Source: Dermacentor variabilis (lineage: Eukaryota; Arthropoda; Arachnida; Ixodida; Ixodidae). From it: a stretch of 64,000 nt of DNA. Location of the stretch: assembly GCF_050947875.1 (NCBI RefSeq), contig NC_134572.1, positions 127,472,605 through 127,536,604 on the forward strand, read 5' to 3'. Below, piece by piece: positions 23,726-60,961 of this stretch. The stretch's first letter is position 1, and each line of letters begins with the position of its first letter. The notes beneath the pieces are model-generated. The model was not told where the DNA came from and searched no databases. It worked only from the letters and a program-made list of their open reading frames with translations. Both the position numbers and the translations under genes were made by a program.

Positions 23726-26700
23726 AAGCTAACGGTTCTCTTGGTGGGCGATCCGGCCTTGTAGCAGCGCGCTAATCTAAGCACTGACGCAGCAAAAAAC
23801 CGATACCCTCAATCCGTCTTCTTAATTTCGTTGGCGTCGTTACGTCCTTCTTAAACCTTCGTCTCTATGCGGTCGCCGTCATTTAAATGTTGTGATCGCC
23901 GCTGTTGGCATATCATTGTCATCATCTGTCGTCGTGAAGTCTCCATCGCAGCCGCCGTCTTGTGGGCGTTGTGACACATGCTCGCATTAAACATAATTTA
24001 CATCTCGGCCGGTTTACAGGACAAACTTAGCGCTTAGTCTCTAATACCACGGTGATCCCGGAAAAATATTTTTATCAGGTACTGTACGCATATGGAATGA
24101 TGGGACGACGATAGTGCCATCTAAATACAGCCCAAGAACCTGGGGAAGTATCCTTGGTATACACCTTAGCAGCCACTTTAAAAGAACAGAGCACCATTTG
24201 ATGCCGAGGTGTGAACGCGCAATGCATGTGCGGTATTGTCTGAACTCAGTATAGATGGCTTGCACTGACGTCAAATTAAGGGCATGCTGGCAAACCTACA
24301 TGGTGAGCAGCTGCGTCTGTTGATGGTTCGCGCAGCCACAGTGCTCTCCAACACAGCCGGTAGGGCAGAGGCCTCTCCTGAGCATTCGTTGCGCTAGGCA
24401 AGCAGCTTACCAGCGGGTTTGAACGGTACACTGCCCTCAGCCTACGCGCCGTGTTTCAGACCCATCACGGTGAAAAGCTGCGTCCATGAGGTCCCGTGCA
24501 AATCATCTATACATTGATGTTTCTTCCCATATGATTACTTCAGTAAAAATGAGAAAGATAGCGCAACTTACCTGTAGTGCACGCAGAATCATCCACACCA
24601 CTTTGTTACCTTTGTGTCCGACGAACATAAAGTTTCACCACCAGTTTTTTTTTTTTCAAATATTGTTTCGATATTTTTTCGTCTGTCACGGCGCATTTAA
24701 TTCCGCCATAAAGACGACTGAAGAAATGCCAGCTGGACACAGAGACAAGAAAGGTACATTTGCAAACTAAGAAGTGCTACTTCCAAAAAGGTATTATGAG
24801 GACCTTGCTGCTGCTTATAACCTGCGAACGTCAGTCTAATCCGAACGTGTCAATGGCTGTGCAACAAAGCCAGAAAGAAGTGACCATCTACAAAATGTAC
24901 CTAAGCCGCACTGGCACTACAAAAAATGAGAGTTCTTTCGTTGGTAGCGCCTCTGAAGGCATGCTTACTCACACGGACCTAAGCTTTTCGGGTGCTTCCG
25001 CTTCAACAATTTCACTGATAAGCTCATTCCTGCTTCGGTCAACAATTACTCAGGAAAATAAATGGAAAAACCATCGTATTCCCACAGGAGATAGCTAAAA
25101 CGTTGTTCGGAGTAAAAGAAGTTAAGAATATTTGTTCCATATATTATGCAAGCTTAAAAGAAAGTGAATTGTTTTGAAGAAGCATTGACGTCAGTTTGAA
25201 GTAGCCAATTAGCCATATCTCACGCGTACAGTGCATGCTTCAGTTCATGCATTATGGCGTGAGCTCCGTAGCGATTTCATGCAGGTTGGTCTCCGTTACT
25301 GCTTTATGGGTATCGGAAGAGGGTCGACATATGAATCATGCATATACATTCCATTGCCCTCAATGACACGTCGTAATTTTCCCAATCGTATGTGGCTTCA
25401 CCCAATGAAATACAAACTCAGGGGGCAGAAAAATCAAAATAAATTACATTTTTCGCGGCAGTATCAAGTGTTATCCCAAGTAAGGAACTCAAAACACGTC
25501 TTTCTTTAGTTATTCTTCGGGCTTTTAATTTCACAGGTCAGCATGTTTTTTCTTGTTTTTTTTTACATTTCACTTTCAGTACCATGCTGACGGTTGTTCT
25601 TTAACGCCTAACTAAAGCTCAGTATGTCAGGGCGCTTAAGAGAAAAATTTATATGAAATTAATCTGCGTATCAAATATACAACTATGAAATTGGGGCGAT
25701 GACCCTGTAATGTCCGGCCTACGTCTTGAAACTAAGATAATAAATCAACTACATTGCAGTTTTGCCGCAACAATTAATTGCTTTTAGGCTGTCGCTGCTC
25801 TATGAGCTATGTAAACTTTCGGAGTAATATTTTATACTTATCTGTCAGTGCGCATCTGTGCCTGCCTGTTAATATGAAGAATAATATGATTTTGAAAGAA
25901 TTGTTACCCAGGATGCCGGCATGATTCTTCGGCAAGTCCCCACGAACGAGGCGTACGAGTGCGCGGTCAAGGCGGATGACCCAGAGTGCCAAGTCATGCT
26001 GGCAGAGTAGGCTAATCGCCTCGCGGCCACATGCCCTCCACACTAGATCCCCTGCCAGGTTCTCAACTACTGATTTACGCTCTCTCTCTCTAGAAAGAAT
26101 TCTCGTTTACCGGTATTTCTGAGCTTGTTGTACTTTCTTAACGCAAAGGTATTATAATCAAGGGTCCTTTCATTATCTTGACTACATTTACTAATACCAT
26201 TACTCCGCATCAACAACTGGTAAAAATAGGAGCTGAAACTGGGCTCCAAGAAAATGCCGGTACCTCACTCGCTGATACATGTGTCAAAAAAGGCAAGGAC
26301 ACAAACAGCACAACCACATGTAGTGCGTAAGGAACGGGAATATCAATTTTCTAGACAGTTAATCGGACGTTGATCTTTCTCTTTCTTTTCAGCACGTATT
26401 CAAGATTTTGACCTATATTTTTAATGACAATATCGTTTTAATGTTGAAGAGCGGTAAGAGAGAGCCACATTTCTTTTGAAGTGCACAGTTTTACACATAC
26501 TTTATTGATTCAATGTTCAGGTGTCGACCAAGCACTGGAGGTTCGGTAACATGTCCGGTTTCTGATTGATTCAAATATGTTTAGCTTCTTGAAGGGGCTT
26601 GAAGCACAGTCGGGTCGGTCCTTTCGGAATCATGTAAATCGTTTCGTGGAATTCAACGTCAGGTTGGTGGTGTTCAATTCTGTACTTTAGCAAGGTCTAG

Positions 26701-28195
26701 AAAGTAGAAGAAGAAACCAAAATGAGATCATCGAAGAAGCTGTTTTACAATAAGTTGCGAGCCCGCGTTGGGACAAATTGTTTTATTGTCACCTCTCTAT
26801 AAATATTGTCAAAACAAGAAAACGGCCTAAGCTTACTCTCTTTACCACGCGTGCAACAGGGGAACTATTCCAGCATTCGTATACCAAACTGTACTCAGCC
26901 GCGCGCAAGTGATGCTCACTTGCGAAAACATCTTGCTGAGTCATTTATTTGTTAAGGAAATATTATTTACAATATCAGGCAGTGTTAAGCAAAAGAAAAT
27001 TAGGCAAAGGTCATTGTTGCCAAATTAAACTCTACTGTACGGATAGCTATAGGGGCTTGCTGTGTCACTATCGCACTATAGCGACTGCGGATGTAAGCCA
27101 CACTTATAAAGTACAGCTGTACTGAATTGGCATCACGATGAGGACACGCGTGAAGTACCTGAGGCCTTTTGTGTAAAAAAACTTAATTTTATTGCCCTTC
27201 CACTCTGTGAAGAATGGTAACCAGCGAAGCGATATTGGGATCACTATATTGACAACTGTATTGATTTATAGTTTATGTCGTCATTGCTATATTGAATCAG
27301 CAAACACACGTACACGTAACTTCGTGATTGTTATCGTCTTTATTTTGTTTTATTCGTTGCCACAGTGACCATGGCTTTGTGGTCACTGGTACGCCGGGAT
27401 CGGCTGTATTGTTATGCTAGACAGGGTCTTGCCAAAGGTTAAATCTATGCACAACCGATGACGCGTGGTTGGCACATTGACGTTAGTGTATCACTCAATT
27501 CCAAACCGTTCCAACAGGAAGGATACAATCCACTTGGCGGCGGGCGGGCTGCGTCGACGTTAAAATAGACGATTGGTGGGTACACTTATGCGTTTTATTA
27601 TACTTTTTGACACTCCAATTGGAGCGATGGATCGCCGCCATCCCAAGTTTTATATATGGCCATGAAAATCATGCGTCATAACATGGTCTATGAGATTATA
27701 ATAATCAGAGCGACCGCCACGACTGATCACATCACGCGGAAACAGTTGGACTACTATATATATATATATATTTCCATTGTACACGGCTTTTGAGCACGAA
27801 CACATTTTTCGTCAGAACCTAATCATATACAGCTTCGCTGTAAAACAAAAATCGCAGGACGGCTACGATTCTGTAATGCGAATGTTTAAGCTTTAGGCTG
27901 TGGTACGGGCTACTGGTTTTCGCAGTGGATCTAGAGCTAAGCTAATCGCTTCGTTGTCTGAAGGTTCTACCTCATTCATGATATTTGAGTGTATGTATGT
28001 TTTATCGTGTTCCTCCCCTTACCCCTTCCCCAGTGCAGGGTAACAAACTGGATATTTATCTTCCGGTTAACACCCCTGCTTTTCGCATCTCATTTATATT
28101 TCTCTCTGTTAAAGCTAATACGCTCATCTCCGATACTCGAGTCCTCAGCGAATCTCTAAGCATGAAATGGTGCAGCCGAAAGCGATTTAGGATGA
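23726..28195. other. Intergenic sequence, no established gene
   Basis: Short frames on both strands, plus a short (AT)n at about 27752-27771. A GC-richer block at 25905-26055 is open on both strands (minus: WRACGREAISLLCQHDLALW...; plus: ILRQVPTNEAYECAVKADDP...). It could be an exon or a repeat fragment, but neither reading is recognised. Confidence 0.35.
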
Positions 28196-28199
28196 CTAT

Positions 28200-28760
28200 T
28201 CTGCTGAGATGACGCTGGTGTTGCAATGACGTCGTGACGACAAGTGTATGACGACGATGGCGTGCAGACGACGCAGTGACGACGATGGCATACAATGGCG
28301 TCGTAATCACACTTTATACAGCGAAAAATCCTTTTTAGTGCGCAAAACGTGGAAGCAAGCAAGAGGATAGGACAGAGCACCCAAGCGCTCTTGGCTGCTT
28401 GGACAACCAGTCTAATGAGTAACGCTTTTGCGGTATCATAATCCCGACTGAATAATGAGTTCATTATTACGGTCAAATGATGAAGGAATGAAATCCATGG
28501 AACGACGGAGGTGGTATGATGATGATGGCATAGCGACAATGGAATGACGACGACGACTGTTTTGCGAGGAATATGATCGCTGTATCATGACGATGGTGTG
28601 ACGACGACGGTATGACGAGAATCAAATGACGAAGCTAGAATGGCAACGACGTAACACCCACGACAGCATGACGGCGACCACGACGGCACGACGGCATAAT
28701 GACCACTAAATTAAGACGATAGCATGACAACAGCGTCGTGATAACGATTGAAAGACCGAA
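28200..28760. repeat. GACGACGATGG-type minisatellite
   Basis: Many imperfect units of about 10-20 bp built from GACGA, GATGG and TATGACGAC, interrupted by unrelated sequence at 28330-28490. The open frames inside are by-products. Confidence 0.65.
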
Positions 28761-28895
28761 GCAGGAGTAGGATGGAAAAAGGAAAAATGAATAACGAGGA
28801 TGAAACGACGACTGGCGCAATCGGTGGGTTTCACCGAACGCGATGCTCAGAGGCTAACCCAATCTGGTGTTATGCAGGAAGCATAGCTTCCCTTA

Positions 28896-29198
28896 AAGAT
28901 ATCTGTATAGCCCAAGAAAACAAAGACACAAGAAGAAACGAAGACGAAGACAAGCACTAACTATCAACAAAAAAAATGTTACTTCCGGGATCGGTCATAC
29001 TTATACCCCAAACAATCCCGTGCACACTATGATAGCAACCATGAGGATGCACTTAAGTACATGACGGTATGAAAACAGTCTAAACCGAATACAACAGAAA
29101 AATTCAAGAAATTCTAAATGACATATGAAAAGTGCAGTTCAGCCTTTATGCCATGCGTAAATAATCCAGCTCTCTCGCCGACAATGACAGTGATGGTT
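28896..29198. repeat. Left arm of the Penelope-like element inverted repeat
   Basis: Pairs with 30881-31182. Beyond the non-coding 220 bp it includes the last 15-20 codons of the element's own reading frame (ARELDYLRMA-stop on the minus strand). Confidence 0.75.
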
Positions 29199-29532
29199 TT
29201 CTGATGCATTGGTCAGCGGCCGAGTGGATCTTCTCCGTTTCTATTATTAGTCTTACACATTCGCGCTTATTCCTATCTATAATTGTGGTACCTTCTAGAA
29301 GTGGGTGACTTGGCCGACACTGACACGTTTTACAATGGAAAGCAAGAAAACCATTGCCTGATTCACTGTGGCACTTATTTCTGTGCTGTCTTAAGCGCTC
29401 ATTGACGCATCTTCCAGTTTGGCTTATGTAGCATTTACTACATGACACCGGAATGCGATAGATCCTCCCCACTGCGCATCCTAAGAACGGATCTTTGTGG
29501 TTCTTATCACACACCAGCCTTTTCGTCCACAT
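29146..29532 (-). pseudogene. GIY-YIG endonuclease domain of the Penelope-like element
   Basis: The frame reads RIYRIPVSCSKCYISQTGRC then VNERLRQH, with paired cysteines before CYISQTGR, then HCKTCQC and a C-terminal region ending DYLRMA. This matches the (G)xxYxIPxSCxxxYIGQTGRxxxxRLxxH pattern of Penelope-like elements, with S in place of the second G of YIGQT. The open frame itself is intact for 128 codons. Confidence 0.82.
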
Positions 29533-29547
29533 TGGGTTCGGGGTTTT

Positions 29548-30880
29548 TCACAAGGTGCCCAGCTTATTTGGGGCTGAAAAAACAACCCGTACGTTGGCGT
29601 GACTTCGAATTTTTTTGAGGCTATGTGATACCCGGTGTATGAACGAAATCACTGCGGTTTTCACCTGCTCACAGCTGCTAGCTCTGGCATTCTCACCAGG
29701 GTAATCTCTCGAGCATTCCTGTTTTAGCAACCCCTCCGCCACCGACACCAAGACACGGTTAGGATAACCTGCCTCATCAAGGCGCGCAGACTGCTGCTGG
29801 AGACTGGTCTTTATTTGGTGTGGGCATGATTTTCTAAGGGCGTTATTGAAGCACATGTTATACCCCTCTCCACCAACTTTGAATGGGCTGAATGAAATTG
29901 GAGAAGAGGTTTGTTAGCTCGTAGGCTGTAAGCCCAGAAGGTCTTACTATCGCTAAAGCAGAACTGAACGTCAAGAAACCGAACCTTAATGTCGACAGGC
30001 ACTTCAAAAGTCACGTCAAGAGATCTCCAATGCTCGCGAAAAATCATAAAGGCATTGGCCTCTTCTTCGAAACACTTATTAAGGGAATCTAGAAGCCGTG
30101 AAAAATCGTTAACAAATCTAAAAGCTCCCTGAAAGCCTGTTAGCCCTGAGAGGCGTACATACATGTGCCTATCTAAATGTGCTAAGAAGAGGTTGCTAAG
30201 GAGGGGAGCTAGACACGGCTCTATACAAATGCCTTCCTTCTGCAGATGCGGCCTATCGTTCCACTGTACAAAAGTTGACGACAGGAAAAAACGTAAAAAT
30301 TCTAAAAACCTTTCTACTGAAACACCTGCTTCTGTGAAAACCTTGTGGCGCCATATTTGTCAATACAATCCTCTACACATTGGAGGTTATTCTGTGGAAT
30401 ATAGTAATATAATTATTTAACATCAGCAGAGAAGGCCTTGAAGCCCTTTTCCACGTGGCACCTAACAAAATCAAGGACTTCGTCAGAACCTTTCACGAGA
30501 AACGGGTCATCAATCTCGAGAACCTTCAGCTTTGAAAGCAGGGACATGGCAGCTTGCTTCTGCCAGGTGCCCCTTTCGGAAATTATAACTCGAAAAGGTA
30601 CATCAGCTTTGTGCGTCTTAGCAATAAAAATACATCAACGACTTTCTGATCTAATTTCAGTATACTTTTCCGTAGTCCGTCAAGGTTCAATTTCTTGCAA
30701 ATTCCACTGGCTGTTGCTGCTACTTTCGTAGGTGACACATCCTTGCGTTCATTGAACTGCAGAGATCACTTTACCAACTTTTTCTAAGAAATAATTATAG
30801 GAAAAAACCGCAAAACCGCCTTCTTTGTCTGCCGGTATGACGCACAATGAATTATTCCTCAGCTGAGTTTCTACAACAGC
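29548..30880 (-). pseudogene. Penelope-like reverse transcriptase, broken
   Basis: Minus-strand pieces in order: SLCVIPADKEGGFAVFSYNY (about 30860), ICIEPCLAPLLSNLFLAHLD (about 30220-30160), FRFVNDFSRLL (about 30115), FEVPVDIKVRFLDVQFCFSD and PLLQFHSAHSKLVERG. The last pieces are diagnostic of Penelope-like enzymes. The catalytic (F/Y)xDD is FVND, so the first Asp of the pair is Asn. Stops and frame changes also break the frame between 30750 and 30240. Confidence 0.8.
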
Positions 30881-31182
30881 AACCGTCACTGTCATTGTCC
30901 AAGAGATAATTGGATTATTTGCGCATGGCATAAAAAGCTGAACTGCATTTTCCAAAAGTCATTTAGATTTTCTTGTGCTTGCCTGTTGTATCGGGTTTAA
31001 ACTATTTTCATACCGTCATGTACTTAAGTGCATCCTCATGGTTATCATAGTGTGCGCAGGATTGTTTGGGGTATAAGTATGACCGCTCCCGGAAGTAAAA
31101 TTTTCGTTGTTGATAGTTAGCGCTTCTCTTCGTCTTCTTTTCTTCTTGTGTCTTTTTTTTCTTGCGCTATGCAGATACCTTT
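30881..31182. repeat. Right arm of the Penelope-like element inverted repeat
   Basis: Inverted copy of 28896-29198. Its inner end (about 30881-30955) is an antisense copy of the C-terminal coding segment, placed directly in front of the truncated reverse transcriptase frame. Confidence 0.75.
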
Positions 31183-31503
31183 CAACAATGACCGACCAAC
31201 AAGCCCATATCGCCACCCTCGTCGATTTCATTCCTAGCTTCGTATCACGTCACTGAACGCTCTTGTCTCATTGGCGAAAACGCAGGCGGCGTCACGTTTG
31301 CTTTTACCAATGAGAGCACCTTACGGCGCCTCCCTCCTCTCCTTTCTCTATTCTATGGCTGAGCTCTCTCGCTGCGGATGGCACCAACGGGGTGAAACAG
31401 AGCAACGAGCTAACAAAAACTATTGCTTTAAAATTCCGTAAGTCAAATCTTGGTAACCTTTCATGAAAAGTGTTTGCTCTTCTGAACCTCTGTACCCCTT
31501 CAT
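31183..31503. other. Spacer between Penelope-like element and P450 3' end
   Basis: No gene. A GC-rich block at 31250-31400 looks repeat-derived. Confidence 0.35.
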
Positions 31504-31509
31504 TTTATT
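31504..31509 (-). terminator. Poly(A) signal of the P450 gene
   Basis: AATAAA on the minus strand, about 115 bp past the TAG of exon 9, in AT-rich sequence. This is the usual distance for a short 3' untranslated region. Confidence 0.5.
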
Positions 31510-31622
31510 AATTTGAACTGTTAGCTCTTGTTAGCTAAGATATTGCTGCTGGTTCTCACACCTACCAATATTGCAAAGTGCCCGAGGTATGATGTTTGAT
31601 TAGCTTCTCACGTTCTGTGTTC

Positions 31623-56894
<25,272 letters not shown>

Positions 56895-57120
56895 GTCAAC
56901 TTCAAGAACTTTCGCACTGAATGCCAACAGAGGATTGCGTCCGCATTAGCCCACTGCTCGTTCGAAGCGTTTGTAGAGGTCGCTGCATATGCAATGCAAA
57001 AGAATTTCTCGCTGTATCGGCCATGTCGCCAGAAACGGGTAGAAAGCCTTAGTCGCTATCTATCTTTGCACGCGAAGTACTTTATCAAGGGCACTCCACG
57101 TATTCAAACGTGGCTTTCCT
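56895..57120 (-). promoter_or_regulatory. P450 upstream region (leader and possible promoter)
   Basis: Between the ATG and the SINE at 57131. No clear TATA box was seen on the minus strand. The SINE sets the near limit of unique upstream DNA. The promoter assignment is positional only. Confidence 0.25.
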
Positions 57121-57130
57121 GAGTTCAGTG

Positions 57131-57362
57131 ACCCACTGTGGGGACTTAGCGACTATGATGTTGCGCCGCTATGTTCGAGGTCACGAGATCAAATCCTGGC
57201 CGCTGCGGCCGCACTGAGAAGGCAGGAAATTCAATAACGCCCGTGCACTAGGGGCACGTTAAGGGTCCTCTGGTAGTGAAAAATTAATCCGGGCTCCCCC
57301 ACTACAGCGTGCCACATAACAAAATCATGGTTTTGGCACGTTTGACCACAGAATTCAACTTA
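57131..57362 (+). mobile_element. Diverged Ruka-like SINE upstream of the P450 gene
   Basis: Follows the SINE layout (GACTATGATGTTGCGCCGCT, GAGGTCACGAGATCAAATCC, GGGCACGTTAAGGGTCC, CTACAGCGTGCCACATAA, GGTTTTGGCACGTTT). The flanks GAGTTCAGTG (57121-57130) and GAGTTCAATG (57369-57378) look like a decayed target duplication. Confidence 0.8.
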
Positions 57363-57378
57363 ACTCAAGAGTTCAATG

Positions 57379-58083
57379 TGCGCAATCTCCTTGCTCTGAA
57401 GTTTTACTGCAATCGGCGTGCTTAACCAGTGCCGCGGAACACGTGCAAGGCGCCTGCCTATTTATGGGAGGGCGAGTTCGGACACCCTTGAATGATGAAT
57501 AACCACTCTGCGAGTTCGGTCATTCCACGCGACACATCCCAGACCCTAAAAGCGACCATCACCAATTTTCTTGAAAAAAGAAATTGGGCTAGTTGCCTAT
57601 TGTCTGAATGAGATTTTACCAAATTAATTTTCACACACAAAAATGTTGGCTTAAGCGCCTTTGAAGTTCTCCCGAAGAAGAAGAAGAACGTTATTAAAAA
57701 GAATGGTCCGGAAGTTCCTGTTGTGCTGGCGCCTCAGGTGAAGGCTCGAAGTCTTTGGACTCCGGTGGCATCTTCGGCTTGCACGACGGCCCAAAACCGG
57801 TCTTCCAACTCCGAACTTTTGAGAGCCGCTTCCGAGCGGCGGCGACGCCGATGGAGAAGGTCCATGGCGGCCCCCGCTGCTGGGGCGGCGTCGGGTTGAA
57901 GGTAATCTTTTTTAACTCAAGTGTGCAAATAGGTACAATGACAAATCCTATTTTATAATATTCCACTGCCACGGATTTTTCCCTAGACGAGATAGGGGAA
58001 TACCTTCATGAATTTTCTGCCTTTAATTGGCTGAATAGAAAAGCGAACGAATGTGTACGTTTAGACAATTTTTGGATACATAT
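57379..58083. other. GC-rich block with open frames on both strands, unassigned
   Basis: 57694-57960 is open on both strands (minus: TPPQQRGPPWTFSIGVAAAR...; plus: GIFGLHDGPKPVFQLRTFES...) and GC-rich, next to a GAA repeat (57675-57690). It looks repeat-derived (possibly the 3' end of a retroelement), but no family can be named. Confidence 0.3.
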
Positions 58084-58233
58084 TGTTACGGGGAAGCTGG
58101 GAATATGAGAGTGTATTTACAATGTATATACAAGCAGAGTCAATTGGGTTAAAATGGCTGACTAGTAACAACACGCAGTTGCCAGCGTCTGGCGAACTTC
58201 TTCCTCTCTCGCTTCTTTGACCCTTCCGTAACA
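58084..58233 (-). repeat. Short gypsy LTR (150 bp) with polypurine tract
   Basis: Bounded by TGTTACGG and CCGTAACA on either strand. On the minus strand it is preceded by CACCCGGGGGTCC, the expected polypurine tract, which identifies it as the 3' LTR. Confidence 0.7.
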
Positions 58234-58299
58234 GGACCCCCGGGTGGTGAAGCGCCGTCTCGGCGCATGGCAGGCGAAGAAGTGCGAGCGAGGTATGGC

Positions 58300-59640
58300 T
58301 TCAGCCGCGAAATGTGTACGACGTCAACAGGCAGCGGACTTGAGTATGGATGAAACTGTAACGGTGCGATCTCGTAATTGACGTCGTTAACTTGGCGTAG
58401 GACTTCATAAGGCCCTGTGTAGCGAGGGAGAAGCTTCTTGGAGAGGCCGACCCGACGACATGGTGACCAAACCAGCTCTCAAGCACCTGCGGCGAACTGA
58501 ACATAGCGATGGCACCGGTCGTAACGCTCTTTTCCAGATGCTGCGAGGCTAATAAGCGAAATCGGGTGACTTGACGCGCCATGTGAGCGCGATCGCTGAC
58601 TTCATGAGCGTAATCAGTGGCAACGCGGGGCCAAGAAGGTAGGATAGTGTCAAAGGGCAATGTGGGGTCGCGACCATACAAAAGATAAAAGGGTGAACAT
58701 CCTGCGGTGTCATGTGGGGACGAGTCATACGCAAATGTCACGTAGGCGAGCGTGGCGTCCCAGTCGCGGTGATCGTTGGAAACGTACATCGACAGCATCT
58801 CTGTAAGTGTTCAGTTGTGACGTTCCGTAACACCGTTCATTTGTGGGTGGTAGGCGATGGACAGCTTGTGCTCAGTGGCGCAAGAGCGGAGGAAGTCGTT
58901 CACAACTCGAGAGAAGAACGAGCGGCCGCGGTCTTTAAGTAACTGTCGAATTGCACTGCGCTGGAGAATGACGTCGTGAAGGAGAAAATCGGTGACGTCA
59001 GTTGCGCAACTAGTCGGAAACGCCTTTGTTATCGCGTAGCGTGCTGCGTAATCAGTAGCGAAAGCGATCCACTTATTCCCTCTAGTCGTCGCCGAAAAAG
59101 GCCAAGCAGGACAAGAACTACGCGAAAGAACGGTTCAGAGGGAACTTCAATTGGATGTAGTCCGCCGAAAGGCGGTAGGGGATGTTTCTTCCGGCGCTGA
59201 CACAATTCGCAAGCTGCGAAATGACGACTCCCAGGGCGATAGAGACCCCCCCAGAAGAACCGGTGTCGTACGCGGTCATATGTACGCTAAACTGCAAGGT
59301 GTCCCGCCGTCGGTGCATCGTGAAGTTGTTCGAGAACGACGGATCGCAGATTACGAGGAAGGACAACGAGCAACTCAGGGCCGTCAGGATTGATAGTGCG
59401 ACGGTAGAGGATGCTGTCATGCAGCACGAACATGCGGCACGTGCCGTCGGCGCGGCCAGATTGCACTCCGGCAATGATGTACTGTAAGAATGCGTCGCGT
59501 TATTGTTCAGTGCGCAGGTCGGTCATGTCAGTCAAAGCCATCACGCAGGTCACCGGATCATGCCAAACAGGATCGGGAGGATCCACGGGGTGACGCGAGA
59601 GGTAGTCAGCGTCCTTGTGCAGACGTCCACACTTATAGTT
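58300..59640 (-). pseudogene. Gypsy integrase, broken
   Basis: The minus-strand landmarks include a core with FFRVVLVLLG, ITQHAT, SFFSRVVNDFLRSCATEHKL, SIAYHPQMNGVTERHN (the H-P-Q-x-N-G-x-x-E-R motif) and, in the frame from 58798, DWDATLAYVTFAYDSSPHDT then AGCSPFYLLYGRDP. Frame changes and a stop in the NGVTERHN region break it. Confidence 0.75.
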
Positions 59641-59963
59641 GACAACAGATGAAAATTCCGAAAGCCGCAAAGCCCAGCGACCAAGCCGCCCTGCGGGGTC
59701 CCGGAGGGAAGACAGCCAGCAGAGGGCGTTTTCGGGAAAACGTGCGGCCGTACAAATATGGCCGGAACTTGGCGATAGCCAAAACTAAAGCCATGCACTC
59801 CTGCTGGGTGATGCACAATTTCTCTCAGCAGGTGACAGCAGGCGGCTGGCGTAAGCTATTACGCACTCGGCGCCATGCTCTTATTGGGCGAGAGCAGCGC
59901 CGATGCCGTGGTCGCTTGCGTCAGTGTGGACTTCGGTCGGTTCAGATGGATCAAAGTGGGCAA
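59641..59963 (-). pseudogene. Gypsy RNase H, broken
   Basis: Minus-strand blocks: FDPSEPTEVHTDASDHGIG then [37 protein letters not shown] and [14 protein letters not shown]. The AHF before the SINE and the FDPSEPTEV after it are contiguous once the SINE and one target copy are removed. Confidence 0.78.
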
Positions 59964-60205
59964 CACCGGCCGTGGTGGCTCAGTGGCTATGGTATAAGGC
60001 TGCTGAGCACGAGGTCGCGGGATCAAATCCCGGCCACGGCGGCCGCATCTCGATGGGGGCGAAATGCGAAAACACCCGTGTACTTAGATTTAGGTGCACG
60101 TTAAAGAACCCCAGGTGGTCGAAATTTCCGAAGTCCCCCACTACGGCGTGCCTCACAATCAAAAAGTAGTTTTGGCACGTAAAACGCCAAAATTTTATTT
60201 TTTTT
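59964..60205 (+). mobile_element. Ruka-like SINE inserted in gypsy RNase H
   Basis: Same consensus as the 20.7-kb copy, A-rich on its minus strand at the 3' end (T run at about 60193-60205). Perfect 11-bp target duplication AAAGTGGGCAA at 59953-59963 and 60206-60216. Confidence 0.93.
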
Positions 60206-60216
60206 AAAGTGGGCAA

Positions 60217-60948
60217 GTATGGGAGGCTTAGTCAGAAACCGGATGAGAGCGGCAAACGCGTGAGCTTGCTCAGGGCCCCATGAGAACGGCGTGTTGTTCT
60301 TTAAAAGATCTGTCAAAGGCCGAGCAACGTCTGCGACGTTTTTGACGAAACAGCGAAAGTAAGAACACAGGCAGATGAAGCAGCGCACGTCAGAAGCAGA
60401 ACGTGGCACAAGAAAACTGCGTAAGGCGCGAACTTTTTCCAGATATGGTTGGAAACCGGATGCGTCAACCAGGTGTGCAATCACGGTAATCTGACGGCGC
60501 CCGAATTGACAATTCGTGGAGTTCAGTTGGAGGCCGGCTTTTTGGAAGACCGCAAGAATGGCAGCGAGGCGGGTAAGGTGGCTGCCGAACGTGAGAGAAA
60601 AAACAATAAAGTCGCCAAGGTAACAGAGACAGCTGGTGTATTTGTAGCCTCACAGAAGAGATTCCATCATACGTTCCAATGGTGCAGGAGCATTGCACAG
60701 GCCAAAGGGCATGATTTTGAACTGATATAAGCCATCCAGCGTGAAGGCCGTCTTCTTGCGGTCCATTTCATCAACTGAAATTTGCCGGTAGCCGGATCAA
60801 AGATCGATGGACGAGAAGTATTAGCTCCGCGCATGCAGTCCAAGGCGTCATAGATGCGTGGTAGTGGGTAGACGTCTTTTTTGGGTGATCTTGTTTAAAT
60901 GGCGATAATGGACGGAAGAACGCCAGGTACGATCTTTTTTTTTCACAA
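60217..60948 (-). pseudogene. Gypsy reverse transcriptase and connection domain, broken
   Basis: Blocks include PVVIVKKKDRTWRSSVHYRH then LNKIT (about 60955-60890), and VADVARPLTDLLKNNTPFSW then GPEQAHAFAALIRFLTKPPI and LAHF (about 60350-60220), the classic RT-RNase H connection. Several shifts lie between them. Confidence 0.78.
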
Positions 60949-60961
60949 TGACGACAGGTGA

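Larger units (their letters stand above)
28896..31182 (-). mobile_element. Penelope-like retroelement with inverted terminal repeats
   Basis: The plus strand from 28896 and the reverse complement of the right end from 31182 match for about 220-300 bp, including CTTCCGGG...CGGTCATACTTATA and GAGGATGCACTTAAGTACAT. Between them, minus-strand frames encode a Penelope-type reverse transcriptase and a C-terminal GIY-YIG nuclease domain. Known: Penelope-like elements combine these two domains and often carry partly inverted pseudo-LTRs. Frameshifts and stops show the copy is inactive. The order and complementarity point to a 5'-truncated unit joined to an inverted piece of a second unit. Confidence 0.82.

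Noticed and set aside
28200..28960. CRISPR array from regularly spaced GACGA units
   Set aside because: The units are degenerate, not separated by unique equal spacers, and the genome is animal.
56895..56927. Extension of the P450 start to 56927
   Set aside because: The codon there is TTG, not ATG. The first ATG in frame after the upstream stop is at 56894.
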